From Occultella gossypii (GTDB taxonomy: Bacteria; Actinomycetota; Actinomycetes; Actinomycetales; Beutenbergiaceae), in contig NZ_JAGSHT010000025.1 of assembly GCF_019947135.1 (NCBI RefSeq), forward strand, positions 21,357 to 85,356: DNA of 64,000 nt, written 5' to 3'. Made by a program: the position numbers and the translations under genes. The notes beneath the pieces were generated by a model, which worked only from the letters and a program-made list of their open reading frames with translations, searched no databases and was not told where the DNA came from. Shown here in pieces: positions 45,562-53,050 of the stretch (positions are counted from its first letter, which is position 1; each line of letters begins with the position of its first letter).

Positions 45562-46293
45562 GTGAGTACCCGCCTCGAACTGCTGCCCGCCGTCGACGTC
45601 GCCGATGGGCAGGCCGTGCGCCTGGTCCAGGGTGAAGCCGGCTCCGAGACCACGTATGGCGCCCCGATGGACGCCGCGCTGGCCTGGCAGGCCGGCGGCG
45701 CCGAGTGGGTGCACCTGGTCGACCTGGACGCCGCCTTCGGGCGCGGCTCGAACGCCGAGCTGCTCGCCGAGGTCGTCGGCATCCTCGACGTCGCCGTGGA
45801 GCTGTCCGGCGGCATCCGGGACGACGAGTCCCTCGAGCGGGCGCTGGCCACCGGCTGCCGGCGGGTCAACCTCGGCACCGCCGCGCTGGAGAACCCGGAC
45901 TGGACCGCGTCGGTGATCGCGAAGTACGGCGACCGGATCGCCGTCGGACTGGACGTGCGCGGCACCACCCTGGCCGCCCGCGGCTGGACCAAGGAGGGCG
46001 GCGACCTGTGGGAGGTGCTCGCGCGCCTCGACGCGGACGGGTGCTCCCGCTACGTCCTCACCGACGTCACGAAGGACGGCACCATGCGCGGCCCGAACCT
46101 GGACCTCCTCCGGGAGTTCAGCGCCGCCACGCACGCCCCGGTGGTCGCTTCCGGCGGCATCTCCAGCCTTGATGACCTGCGCGCCCTGCGGACGCTGACC
46201 GACGTCGGCGTGGAGGGCGCGATCGTCGGCAAGGCGCTGTATGCCGGCGCGTTCACGCTCGGCGAGGCGCTGGACGTCGCCGGCCGCCCGTGA
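45562..46293 (+). CDS. priA: Phosphoribosyl isomerase HisA/PriA
   Basis: A 243-residue TIM-barrel isomerase. [20 protein letters not shown] contains the N-terminal catalytic Asp (near residue 11), [11 protein letters not shown] is near 57, [13 protein letters not shown] near 82 and [17 protein letters not shown] near 168 with the second Asp. In actinobacteria this enzyme usually serves both histidine (HisA) and tryptophan (TrpF) synthesis; sequence alone does not prove dual use. GTG 45562 follows GAAAGGA. The stop overlaps the SseB-like gene. Confidence 0.95.
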   Translation: MSTRLELLPAVDVADGQAVRLVQGEAGSETTYGAPMDAALAWQAGGAEWVHLVDLDAAFGRGSNAELLAEVVGILDVAVELSGGIRDDESLERALATGCRRVNLGTAALENPDWTASVIAKYGDRIAVGLDVRGTTLAARGWTKEGGDLWEVLARLDADGCSRYVLTDVTKDGTMRGPNLDLLREFSAATHAPVVASGGISSLDDLRALRTLTDVGVEGAIVGKALYAGAFTLGEALDVAGRP

Positions 46294-47075
46294 GGCCGGC
46301 GCCGGACCGGTTGCCCGATGGTCGCCCGCTGCCGACCGGCGGGGGACGGTCGCTCCCGCCCACCCCCAAGTACGCGGGCGACGACGGCGGCACGGACCCC
46401 GGTCTGGCCGCTGCGCTTTCGGAGCCCGACGGCGGAGCACGCCTGCGCGCGGTCGTCCGCGCCCTGGGCGGGGCGCGGGTGCTGGTGCCCGTGGTGGCCC
46501 AGCTGGAGGAGCGAGCCGACGCCGTCGGGCATGAGATCAACGGAACCGACGTGCAGATCGCGGGGGAGAAGAGCGCCTCGGCCGCGATGGTCACGGTCGC
46601 GACGCCGGACGGGCGTGCCGCGATCCCCGTGTTCTCCGGGCTCGCCGCGCTGACGGCGTGGCGAGCGGATGCCCGGCCGATCCCGGCCGAGGGGGTGCGG
46701 GCCGCGCTGTCCGCGGCCGCGGACGCCGACGGGCTGCTGGTCCTGGACCCGGCCGGCCCGGTACCCGTGCTGGTGCCGCGGCCCGCCGTCTGGGCTATCG
46801 GTCAGCAGCGCGAGTGGGTGCCCGCCGTCGAGGACCCGGAGGTCACGCAGGCGATCCGCGCGGCCCTGGACCCGGTACCCGGCGTGGTCGACTCCCGCGT
46901 GGAACCGGGGGAGCGGGCCGAGGTGCGGGTGGTGCTCGGGCTGCGGCCGGGCCTGGACCGGGCCGGCCTCGATGAGCTGCTGCGCCGCGCGAGTGCCGCG
47001 CTGGCCGCGCAGGAGATCGTCGCCGAGCGGGTGGACTCGCTCGAGGTGCGGGTGGTCAGCGCCACATCAGCCTAG
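46290..47075 (+). CDS. SseB-like N-terminal domain protein
   Basis: A 261-residue soluble protein. After a Pro/Gly-rich start, [20 protein letters not shown] near residue 52 and [35 protein letters not shown] near 97 form the SseB N-terminal domain. The second half ([19 protein letters not shown], then a beta-alpha segment) resembles the domain seen in actinobacterial SseB-like proteins. The function is unknown. GTG 46290 overlaps the priA stop by 4 bases, and infC with its own leader follows. Confidence 0.85.
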   Translation: MRPAPDRLPDGRPLPTGGGRSLPPTPKYAGDDGGTDPGLAAALSEPDGGARLRAVVRALGGARVLVPVVAQLEERADAVGHEINGTDVQIAGEKSASAAMVTVATPDGRAAIPVFSGLAALTAWRADARPIPAEGVRAALSAAADADGLLVLDPAGPVPVLVPRPAVWAIGQQREWVPAVEDPEVTQAIRAALDPVPGVVDSRVEPGERAEVRVVLGLRPGLDRAGLDELLRRASAALAAQEIVAERVDSLEVRVVSATSA

Positions 47076-47101
47076 GGTGCGGTCGGGCCAGGCCCCCGTG
47101 C

Positions 47102-47107
47102 TAGTCT
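47102..47107 (+). promoter_or_regulatory. Candidate infC promoter -10
   Basis: TAGTCT lies about 250 nt before infC. Transcription from here would give a long structured leader. No good -35 is visible. Confidence 0.4.
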
Positions 47108-47355
47108 TGGTCACTGACCGACCGGTCTCGCTTCGGCGTGACTGGTGTGCAAGCGGAGTCTCTCCCACCTTTGCTCGACCGGAACGGATCATGCCGCCGA
47201 CGGAGTACGGGTTCAGGTCGAGGGTTCTCACGAACCCTCAGTGCTGGCCGAGGCGACTCGTGCCGGGACACGACCCGAGGCCTCCGTGTGCACCGCACCC
47301 GGAGGCCTTTTCCGTGTGGCGCGATGACTTTGATCTCTCTCGTAAGGAGCACCAC
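47108..47355 (+). promoter_or_regulatory. infC operon leader with attenuator-like structure
   Basis: The stretch between the -10 and infC has no gene of its own. It contains a 7-bp hairpin GAGGGTT/AACCCTC (47220-47239) and then the strong terminator-like hairpin listed separately. The leader lies ahead of the infC-rpmI-rplT operon, which is controlled by leader RNAs in many bacteria. I infer transcription attenuation, but the sensing mechanism cannot be read from sequence. Confidence 0.5.
47278..47311 (+). terminator. Intrinsic terminator/attenuator before infC
   Basis: AGGCCTCCG (47278-47286) pairs with CGGAGGCCT (47300-47308), loop 13 nt, followed by TTTT. It is one of the few hairpins in the window with a real U tract. 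It sits 45 nt before the infC start, so it likely tunes readthrough into the operon. Confidence 0.65.
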
Positions 47356-47952
47356 ATCAGCGAGCCCCGCATCAATGAGCGGATCCGCGTGCCGGAGGTG
47401 CGTCTGGTCGGGCCGAACGGTGAGCAGGTAGGCATCGTTCGGGTCGAGGACGCACTGCGACTGGCTGCGGAGGCCGACCTGGATCTGGTCGAGGTCGCCC
47501 CCGAGGCACGCCCGCCGGTCTGCAAGCTCATGGACTTCGGCAAGTTCAAGTACGAAGCCGACATGAAGGCGCGTGACGCCCGGCGTAACCAGGCGAACAC
47601 CGTCCTCAAGGAGATCCGGTTCCGGCTGAAGATCGACCCGCACGACTACGGCACCAAGAAGGGCCACGTCGAGCGGTTCCTCAAGGCCGGTGACAAGGTC
47701 AAGGTGATGATCATGTTCCGCGGCCGCGAGCAGTCCCGCCCGGAGATGGGCATGCGCCTGCTGCAGCGGCTCGCCGAGGATGTGGCAGAACTGGGTCACG
47801 TCGAGAGCACCCCGCGGCAGGACGGCCGCAACATGACGATGGTGCTCGGCCCGAACAAGAAGAAGACCGAGACCCGCAACGAACAGCGCCGCCGCGCTCA
47901 GGAGTCCGCCACCGCGGAGCCTGCCGAGCCTGAGGCGACCGAAGCCGGCTGA
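47356..47952 (+). CDS. infC: Translation initiation factor IF-3 (AUC start)
   Basis: A 198-residue IF-3 whose N-terminal domain begins [16 protein letters not shown], with [20 protein letters not shown] at the linker and [17 protein letters not shown] in the C-terminal domain. An Ala/Glu-rich tail ends the protein. The reading frame has no ATG, GTG or TTG at the expected position. Instead ATC 47356 is preceded by AAGGAG at 47344-47349, 6 nt away. AUU/AUC initiation is known for infC and lets IF-3, which rejects non-canonical starts, repress its own synthesis. Upstream ATG 47190 is in frame but would add unrelated sequence crossing the terminator hairpin. Confidence 0.93.
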   Translation: MSEPRINERIRVPEVRLVGPNGEQVGIVRVEDALRLAAEADLDLVEVAPEARPPVCKLMDFGKFKYEADMKARDARRNQANTVLKEIRFRLKIDPHDYGTKKGHVERFLKAGDKVKVMIMFRGREQSRPEMGMRLLQRLAEDVAELGHVESTPRQDGRNMTMVLGPNKKKTETRNEQRRRAQESATAEPAEPEATEAG

Positions 47953-47982
47953 CCCCAGCCTGCTACCAACAAGGAACAAGAG

Positions 47983-48177
47983 ATGCCGAAGAACAAGACG
48001 AACTCCGGTGCCAAGAAGCGCTTCCGGATCACAGGCTCCGGGAAGGTCATGCGCCAGCGTGCCCGTCACGTCCACAAGTTCCAGGAGCGCAGCAGCAGCC
48101 AGGCGCGCCGCCTCGTGAACGACGTCGAGGTCTCCCCGGCCGACGTGAAGAAGATCAAGAAGCTGCTCGGCAAGTAA
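47983..48177 (+). CDS. rpmI: 50S ribosomal protein L35
   Basis: A 64-residue basic protein starting MPKNKTNSGAKKRFRITGSGKV, with RQRARHVHKFQERSSSQARRL, matching L35 over its full length. An AAGGAA sits upstream of ATG 47983. It lies 30 bp after infC and 35 bp before rplT, the standard operon order. Confidence 0.98.
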   Translation: MPKNKTNSGAKKRFRITGSGKVMRQRARHVHKFQERSSSQARRLVNDVEVSPADVKKIKKLLGK

Positions 48178-48212
48178 CGCCGCGCCCTTACACCGAGAAT
48201 TAGGAGTACGAC

Positions 48213-48602
48213 GTGGCACGCGTCAAGCGGGCGGTCAACGCCCAGAAGAAGCGCAGGACAACCCTCGAGCGGGCCAGCGGTTACCGCGGTCAGCGCTCGC
48301 GTCTCTACCGCAAGGCCAAGGAGCAGGTCACGCACTCGCTGACCTACGCCTACCGGGACCGCCGGGCCAAGAAGGGTGACTTCCGTCGCCTGTGGATCCA
48401 GCGGATCAACGCCGCGGCCCGCGCGAACGGCATCACCTACAACCGTTTCATCCAGGGGCTCAAGGCCGCGGGTGTCGAGGTGGACCGTCGCGTCCTCGCC
48501 GACCTCGCCGTCAACGACATCACCGCCTTCGTGGCGCTGGTGACGGTGGCCAAGAACAGCCTCCCCGAGGACGTCAACGCGCCGGCCACGCCGGCTGCCT
48601 GA
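48213..48602 (+). CDS. rplT: 50S ribosomal protein L20
   Basis: A 129-residue L20 protein starting [21 protein letters not shown], with [15 protein letters not shown] and [18 protein letters not shown]. Length and motifs are complete. GTG 48213 follows TTAGGAG. L20 is an early assembly protein that binds the 5' part of 23S rRNA and in some bacteria regulates this operon. Confidence 0.98.
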   Translation: MARVKRAVNAQKKRRTTLERASGYRGQRSRLYRKAKEQVTHSLTYAYRDRRAKKGDFRRLWIQRINAAARANGITYNRFIQGLKAAGVEVDRRVLADLAVNDITAFVALVTVAKNSLPEDVNAPATPAA

Positions 48603-48641
48603 CCGACTCGAAGCACCGAACGCATCACGAACGCCCGGACG

Positions 48642-49496
48642 ATGCCCCATCCGGACCTGACCAACCCCCGCGCCGAGCGGGTGAAGGCGGTCCGAGGGCT
48701 CGCCGGGCGTTCGGCGCGTTCGCGGCACGGCCAGTTCCTCGCCGAGGGACCGCAGGCCGTGCGCGAGGCGGTCCGGTTCGCCGCCGAGCATGTCCGCGAC
48801 GTCTACCTGACGCCGCAGGCCGCCGAGCGGTACACCGAGATCGTCGACGAGGCCGGTGCGGCCGGGCTGTACCTGCACGTGGGCAGCCCCGAGGTCCTCG
48901 ACGCGATGAGCCCCGACGCCCAGGGCGTCCTGGCCGTGCTGAACACCTGGGAGACCTCGCTCGAGTCGGTGCTGGCCGCCGATCCCGCGCCGCGCCTGAT
49001 CGCCCTGCTGTCCCAGGTACGTGACCCGGGCAACGCCGGGACCGTGATCCGGGCGGCCGACGCCGCCGGCGCCGATGCGGTTATCCTCACCTCGGCGAGC
49101 GTGGACCCGCACAATCCCAAGGTGGTGCGCGCCACCGCCGGCTCCATGTTCCACGTACCGGTCGTCACCGGCCCCACCCTGGCCGAGGCGATCTCAGCGG
49201 CACGCGCCGCCGGGTTCCAGATCCTCGCCGCCGACGGCGCCGGCACGGTCGACCTGGACGAACTCGCCGACTCCCCGCGCAACGGCGCCGACATCGCCGC
49301 GCCCACCGTGTGGGTGTTCGGCAACGAGGCCTGGGGCCTGGGTGAACAGGAGCGGGCCCTCGCAGACGCCGTCGTGCGGATCCCGATCCGCGGCCGCGCC
49401 GAGTCACTGAACCTGGCCATGGCAGCAACCCTGTGCCTGTACGTATCCGGCCGCGCCCCGCGGCACCGCCGCCCGTGGGAACCGGTGGACTGGTGA
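48642..49496 (+). CDS. TrmH/SpoU-family RNA methyltransferase
   Basis: A 284-residue SPOUT enzyme. An N-terminal substrate-binding domain (LAGRSARSRHGQFLAEGPQAVREAV) precedes the knotted SAM domain. Motif 1 is LSQVRDPGNAGTVIRAADAAGADAVIL near residue 124, motif 2 WVFGNEAWGL near 224 and motif 3 VRIPIRGRAESLNLAMAA near 245. Such enzymes 2'-O-methylate ribose in rRNA or tRNA; the target here is probably 23S rRNA, given the ribosomal neighbours. The 3' end overlaps the kinase gene by 4 bases. Confidence 0.93.
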   Translation: MPHPDLTNPRAERVKAVRGLAGRSARSRHGQFLAEGPQAVREAVRFAAEHVRDVYLTPQAAERYTEIVDEAGAAGLYLHVGSPEVLDAMSPDAQGVLAVLNTWETSLESVLAADPAPRLIALLSQVRDPGNAGTVIRAADAAGADAVILTSASVDPHNPKVVRATAGSMFHVPVVTGPTLAEAISAARAAGFQILAADGAGTVDLDELADSPRNGADIAAPTVWVFGNEAWGLGEQERALADAVVRIPIRGRAESLNLAMAATLCLYVSGRAPRHRRPWEPVDW

Positions 49497-50149
49497 GCGA
49501 CCTGCGCGCCGCACCGGACGCCGTCGGGCCCCTGGTGCGGCGGATCCGCGACCTCGCGGCCGGCACGGACCGGGTCCTCATCGGCGTGGTGGGCTCCCCG
49601 GGAGCTGGGAAGTCCACGCTGACCGACGCCCTCGGCGCCGCGCTCGAGGCCGGCGGCGTGAGCTGCGCAGTCGTCGGGATGGACGGGTTCCACCTCGCCC
49701 AGGCCGAACTCGAACGGCTCGGCCGGGCCGAGCGCAAGGGTGCGATCGACACGTTCGACGGCGACGGGTACCTCGCGCTGCTTCGTCGCCTGCGCGCGCA
49801 GCGCCCGGGAGACGCCGTGATCTACGCGCCCCGCTACGTCCGCGGCGCGCTCGAGCAGCCGATCGGCAGCCACGTCCCGGTCGCCGCGGAGGTCCGGGTG
49901 GTGCTCACCGAGGGCAACTACCTGCTCGCCGACACCCCGCCGTGGAACCGGGTGCGGGAGGTCCTGGACGAGACGTGGTTCCTGCGCACCGACCCGGTCG
50001 CCCGGCGCGAACGCCTGCTCGCGCGGCACCTGGTGAACGGCAAGTCGATGGAGCGTGCCCTCGCGTTCACCGACGGCTCCGACGCCCGGAACGCCGAGCT
50101 CATCGAGGCCGGCGCGGCGGCCGCGGATCTGGTGGTCGACTGGGAGTAG
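49493..50149 (+). CDS. Nucleoside/pantothenate-kinase-like P-loop kinase
   Basis: A 218-residue kinase with Walker A GVVGSPGAGKSTLTDAL near residue 28, GMDGFHLAQAELERLGRAERKGAIDTFD near 63 and PRYVRGALEQP near 115. LTEGNYLLADTPPW is near 140 and the lid arginines near RRERLLARHL. The set matches the fructose-/nucleoside-kinase group related to PanK and uridine kinase. The substrate is uncertain. GTG 49493 overlaps the methyltransferase stop. Confidence 0.85.
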   Translation: MSDLRAAPDAVGPLVRRIRDLAAGTDRVLIGVVGSPGAGKSTLTDALGAALEAGGVSCAVVGMDGFHLAQAELERLGRAERKGAIDTFDGDGYLALLRRLRAQRPGDAVIYAPRYVRGALEQPIGSHVPVAAEVRVVLTEGNYLLADTPPWNRVREVLDETWFLRTDPVARRERLLARHLVNGKSMERALAFTDGSDARNAELIEAGAAAADLVVDWE

Positions 50150-50219
50150 GGCAGGCAGGTCCGCACCAATGCCGGCCGAGGCCCGTCCGCGACGGTGGCG
50201 AGCATAAGGCGCGGCGCGC

Positions 50220-51041
50220 TCAGTGGGTTGGCGCGAGGCCCCGCACCATGAGGTGGGCCGAGGCCCCGAGCAGGCTGGGCTCCCGCTCGATCCGGCGAAT
50301 CGCGGCCAGCGCGCGCTGCTGCATCGCGCCGCCGTCGAGCAGCTCCGCCATGGCCCCTGCGGCGCCGGCGGGGCCCTCGATGGCGAACGGGCCGTCGGCG
50401 TCGAACCCGGCGTCGGCGACCTCGGCGGCGAGCTCCTCCGGGCGGTGGAAGTACGCCGTCGTGAACCACCCCGGCACGTTGCCCGGGTTGCGGTGGCGGC
50501 CGGTCGCGACGTCCTCGGCGACGATCTCGGCGAACCCCTCCGACGCCAGGTGGGACGCACCGATGCCGTCGATGGTGGAGGCGAACCGGCTGATCCCGAC
50601 GGCGAGCAGCACGCCACCGGGCCGCAGTACCCGGCGCGCCTCGCTCAGCGCGAGGGCCCGGTCGTCCGGTTCGGTGAGGTGGTACAGCGGGCCGAGCATC
50701 AGCACCGCGTCCACGCTCGCGTCGGCGACCCGCAGGTCGCGTGCGTCGCCCACCGTGGCCGAGCGCAGCGGGATGGCCGACGCTCTGCTCGCGGCGCTCG
50801 CCTCCTCGACATGCCGGGGCACCGGGTCGAGCAGGTCCACGGTGTAGCCGCGTTCGGCCAGCCAGAGGGCGTAGGCACCCGGCCCGCCGCCGACGTCGAG
50901 CACGACCGCCGGGGCCGGCGGCAGCAGCCGGGTGAGCAGTTCCCGGGTGCGGATCTGCTCGAGCAGGCCGGGGCCGTCGCTCAGCCGGCCAGCCTCGCGG
51001 CCCTGGTCGTAGTAGTCGCGGATCTCGCTCTCGATGCGCAT
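50220..51041 (-). CDS. SAM-dependent class I methyltransferase
   Basis: A 273-residue methyltransferase with motif I VVLDVGGGPGAYALWLAERGYTVDLLD near residue 45, GDARDLRVADASVDAVLMLGPLYHL near 95 and VLRPGGVLLAVGISRF near 140. The C-terminal part (GWFTTAYFHRPEELAAEV) is typical of small-molecule methyltransferases of the UbiE/Methyltransf_11 group. It starts 2 bp after the stop of the DUF4037 gene, so the two are co-transcribed. The acceptor is unknown. Confidence 0.88.
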   Translation of the reverse strand: MRIESEIRDYYDQGREAGRLSDGPGLLEQIRTRELLTRLLPPAPAVVLDVGGGPGAYALWLAERGYTVDLLDPVPRHVEEASAASRASAIPLRSATVGDARDLRVADASVDAVLMLGPLYHLTEPDDRALALSEARRVLRPGGVLLAVGISRFASTIDGIGASHLASEGFAEIVAEDVATGRHRNPGNVPGWFTTAYFHRPEELAAEVADAGFDADGPFAIEGPAGAAGAMAELLDGGAMQQRALAAIRRIEREPSLLGASAHLMVRGLAPTH

Positions 51042-51043
51042 CG

Positions 51044-52159
51044 CTACTGGTTCCCGTCGTCCTTGGTGGGTTGCGGGGCGAGGGCCCCGGCGGCCCGACG
51101 GCGTCGCGCCGGGTCGGTCAGTACGGCCACGTTCTGCACCCACTGCTCGAGGGAGCCGACCTCGGGCGGTAGGGCGAGCACGGCGGGGTCGGTGATCGAC
51201 TCGCGCAGTGGCCCGTCGTGCGAGACCAGGGACCGGAACGGCCGGTCCCAGAAGCTCTCGATCGCCACCTCCGGGGTGGGCAGACCCAAGTCGCGCTGGC
51301 GCGCGCTCAATGCTTCGAGCGCCTGCACCAGGGCGGCCTCGCGTTCGCGCCACACCGGGGCCGCGACCGCTCGGGCGAGCGCGGGCCCAGCGACGGCGGC
51401 GTGGGGCAGCGCGGCGAAGAGGGTGCCTCGCCACTTCGGGTACGGCGGCCAGGCCCGGTCGAGGAGGAACCCGAGGTGCATCGCGACGTCGACCAACCGG
51501 GCGGTGATGACGGCGGCGCCGGTCTCGTCACCCCGGGAACCGGTCCGGCCCACGAACGGCAGCTCCTGAGTGAGGCGGGCCCAGTCCGCGGCCAGGAGGT
51601 AGCGCCAGAGGTCGTCGGGGTACCAGGCCAGGCGGGCGCGGATCTCGGTGAGCGTCCCGGCCGTGTCGGTGAACACCCCGCCGGCGGTGACCTCGAGCAT
51701 CGCCTGCCCGGTCACGCCGAGCCAGTCGGCGACGGTGAGCTCGGCCCGCGTGTCCAGCCCGGTCCGGGACGCCACGAAGTCGTGCGGCTCGGCGACCTCC
51801 ACCTGGTGGCGCACCTGCGGCTGCCAACTGGTCGGGAACCGGACGGGCAGGCCCGCGTAGTCCGCAGGAAGCTCGGCCTCGAGGAACACGTCGACGTCGG
51901 CGACGGCGTCACCGGGTACCAGCAGGGTCAGGCGTAGGCCCCAGTCGTGGTCCCGGGACATCGCGTCGTCCAGGCCGAGCAGGTCGGAGCCGCTGCCGAG
52001 CCGGGCCGCCGCGTGGGGCAGCCCGGGCCAGCGGGCCAGCACGAGCGGGCCGACCACGTCCCGGTAGTAGGCAGCGGCGAGCTCGATCCCGGAGACGTCA
52101 GGGACGCCGTCGACGGTGGCGCGGCCGGACCACACGTGCGTCACCGGTGCCTGCTCCAT
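51044..52159 (-). CDS. DUF4037 nucleotidyltransferase-fold protein
   Basis: A 371-residue protein. The N-terminal half holds a nucleotidyltransferase-like active site, GSGSDLLGLDDAMSRDHDWGLRLTLLV near residue 55 (G-S with D-x-D-like acids). An all-helical C-terminal domain with WYPDDLWRYLLAADW and WPPYPKWRGTLFAAL follows, the DUF4037 layout. No substrate is known. The gene lies between an AadA-like nucleotidyltransferase and a methyltransferase, all on the minus strand, suggesting a small-molecule modification set (inference). Confidence 0.83.
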   Translation of the reverse strand: MEQAPVTHVWSGRATVDGVPDVSGIELAAAYYRDVVGPLVLARWPGLPHAAARLGSGSDLLGLDDAMSRDHDWGLRLTLLVPGDAVADVDVFLEAELPADYAGLPVRFPTSWQPQVRHQVEVAEPHDFVASRTGLDTRAELTVADWLGVTGQAMLEVTAGGVFTDTAGTLTEIRARLAWYPDDLWRYLLAADWARLTQELPFVGRTGSRGDETGAAVITARLVDVAMHLGFLLDRAWPPYPKWRGTLFAALPHAAVAGPALARAVAAPVWREREAALVQALEALSARQRDLGLPTPEVAIESFWDRPFRSLVSHDGPLRESITDPAVLALPPEVGSLEQWVQNVAVLTDPARRRRAAGALAPQPTKDDGNQ

Positions 52160-52201
52160 GCCGCGACCCTGCCATGTGCGGCTGCGGTCCTGCCAGGGAA
52201 T

Positions 52202-53011
52202 TCAGACCGCGGACGCGTCCTCGATGACGCGCCTCATGAAGGCGGCCGTGCGGACCCGCCACTCGTCGCGCAGTGGCGCGACCGGCAGCGGCTCGCCGGC
52301 GAGTGTGGCGAGCGCGACCGTCACGATCGGCTCGACCTCCGGCCCGAACGTACGGATCGCGTACGTGCCCGCCTCCTGCTTGGACAGCACGGTCCCGGTC
52401 GCGATGGTGGCGTGCAGGCGCGGCGGGCCGAGCACGCACCACTCGACGGCGGCCGCTCGCATCGGATCCGCACCGGCCTCGACCCGGCCGGCCTGTCCCG
52501 CCCAGTACCCGCGCAGGTTCGCCAGGTTCCAGGCACGCAGTCGACCGGGCTCGGGATCGAGCCCGAGCTCGGCCGGCTCCGGGCCGCGCACCGCGATGCC
52601 CCGGCTCGCCAACACCTGCCACATCACCGGGTTCACGTCGAAGGCAGCGCCCGCGACGAACTCATGGCCCACGTGTGAGCCGACCGGTTCGATCCGGGTG
52701 ACGGGCAGTCCCAGGTCCGCGCGCCGGACGAACGCCGTGTTGCAGGTGGCGAACAGGTGCCGGGTGCGGGCCAGACCAACCAGCACCCGGGGCAGCTGGG
52801 ACGCGTGCAGGGCCCGCAGCCGGCGCAGGTCACGCCCGGTCACCGGCTTGTCGTCGAGGACCACGAGCAGGTCGATGTCGCTGCGCCCCGGCCGGTAGGC
52901 ACCCAGGGCCGTGGAACCGAACACGTAGGCGCCGACCACCCGACCGGGCAGCAGCCGGTCGGCCCAGCCGAGGTAGGAGTCGACGGCCCGGCGGACCTCG
53001 GCGGGGAGCAT
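52202..53011 (-). CDS. AadA-like (aminoglycoside adenylyltransferase-type) nucleotidyltransferase
   Basis: A 269-residue protein with the nucleotidyltransferase signature GAYVFGSTALGAYRPGRSDIDLLVVL near residue 28 (GS and D-x-D). A helical C-terminal domain (NLANLRGYWAGQ, AAAVEWCVLGPPRLHATI and LSKQEAGTYAIRTFG) matches aminoglycoside adenylyltransferases and DUF4111. Antibiotic modification is possible but not implied by context. ATG 53011 is chosen over an in-frame ATG at 53041 because TAGGCT ends 7 nt upstream of it. Confidence 0.82.
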   Translation of the reverse strand: MLPAEVRRAVDSYLGWADRLLPGRVVGAYVFGSTALGAYRPGRSDIDLLVVLDDKPVTGRDLRRLRALHASQLPRVLVGLARTRHLFATCNTAFVRRADLGLPVTRIEPVGSHVGHEFVAGAAFDVNPVMWQVLASRGIAVRGPEPAELGLDPEPGRLRAWNLANLRGYWAGQAGRVEAGADPMRAAAVEWCVLGPPRLHATIATGTVLSKQEAGTYAIRTFGPEVEPIVTVALATLAGEPLPVAPLRDEWRVRTAAFMRRVIEDASAV

Positions 53012-53018
53012 GCCCGGC

Positions 53019-53024
53019 AGCCTA
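53019..53024 (-). promoter_or_regulatory. -10 element of the AadA-like gene
   Basis: TAGGCT on the minus strand ends 7 nt before ATG 53011. Confidence 0.5.
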
Positions 53025-53050
53025 TGCGGCTCGCGGGGCATCCATCGCCG

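Noticed and set aside
47190..47355. In-frame ATG 47190 as infC start
   Set aside because: It would add 55 residues unlike any IF-3 and would be translated through the terminator hairpin, and no ribosome binding site precedes it.
40975..53011. Reading the APH-like and AadA-like genes as an antibiotic-resistance island
   Set aside because: They are 11 kb apart among housekeeping genes, with no transposase, integrase or composition shift. Both families have many chromosomal members of other function.
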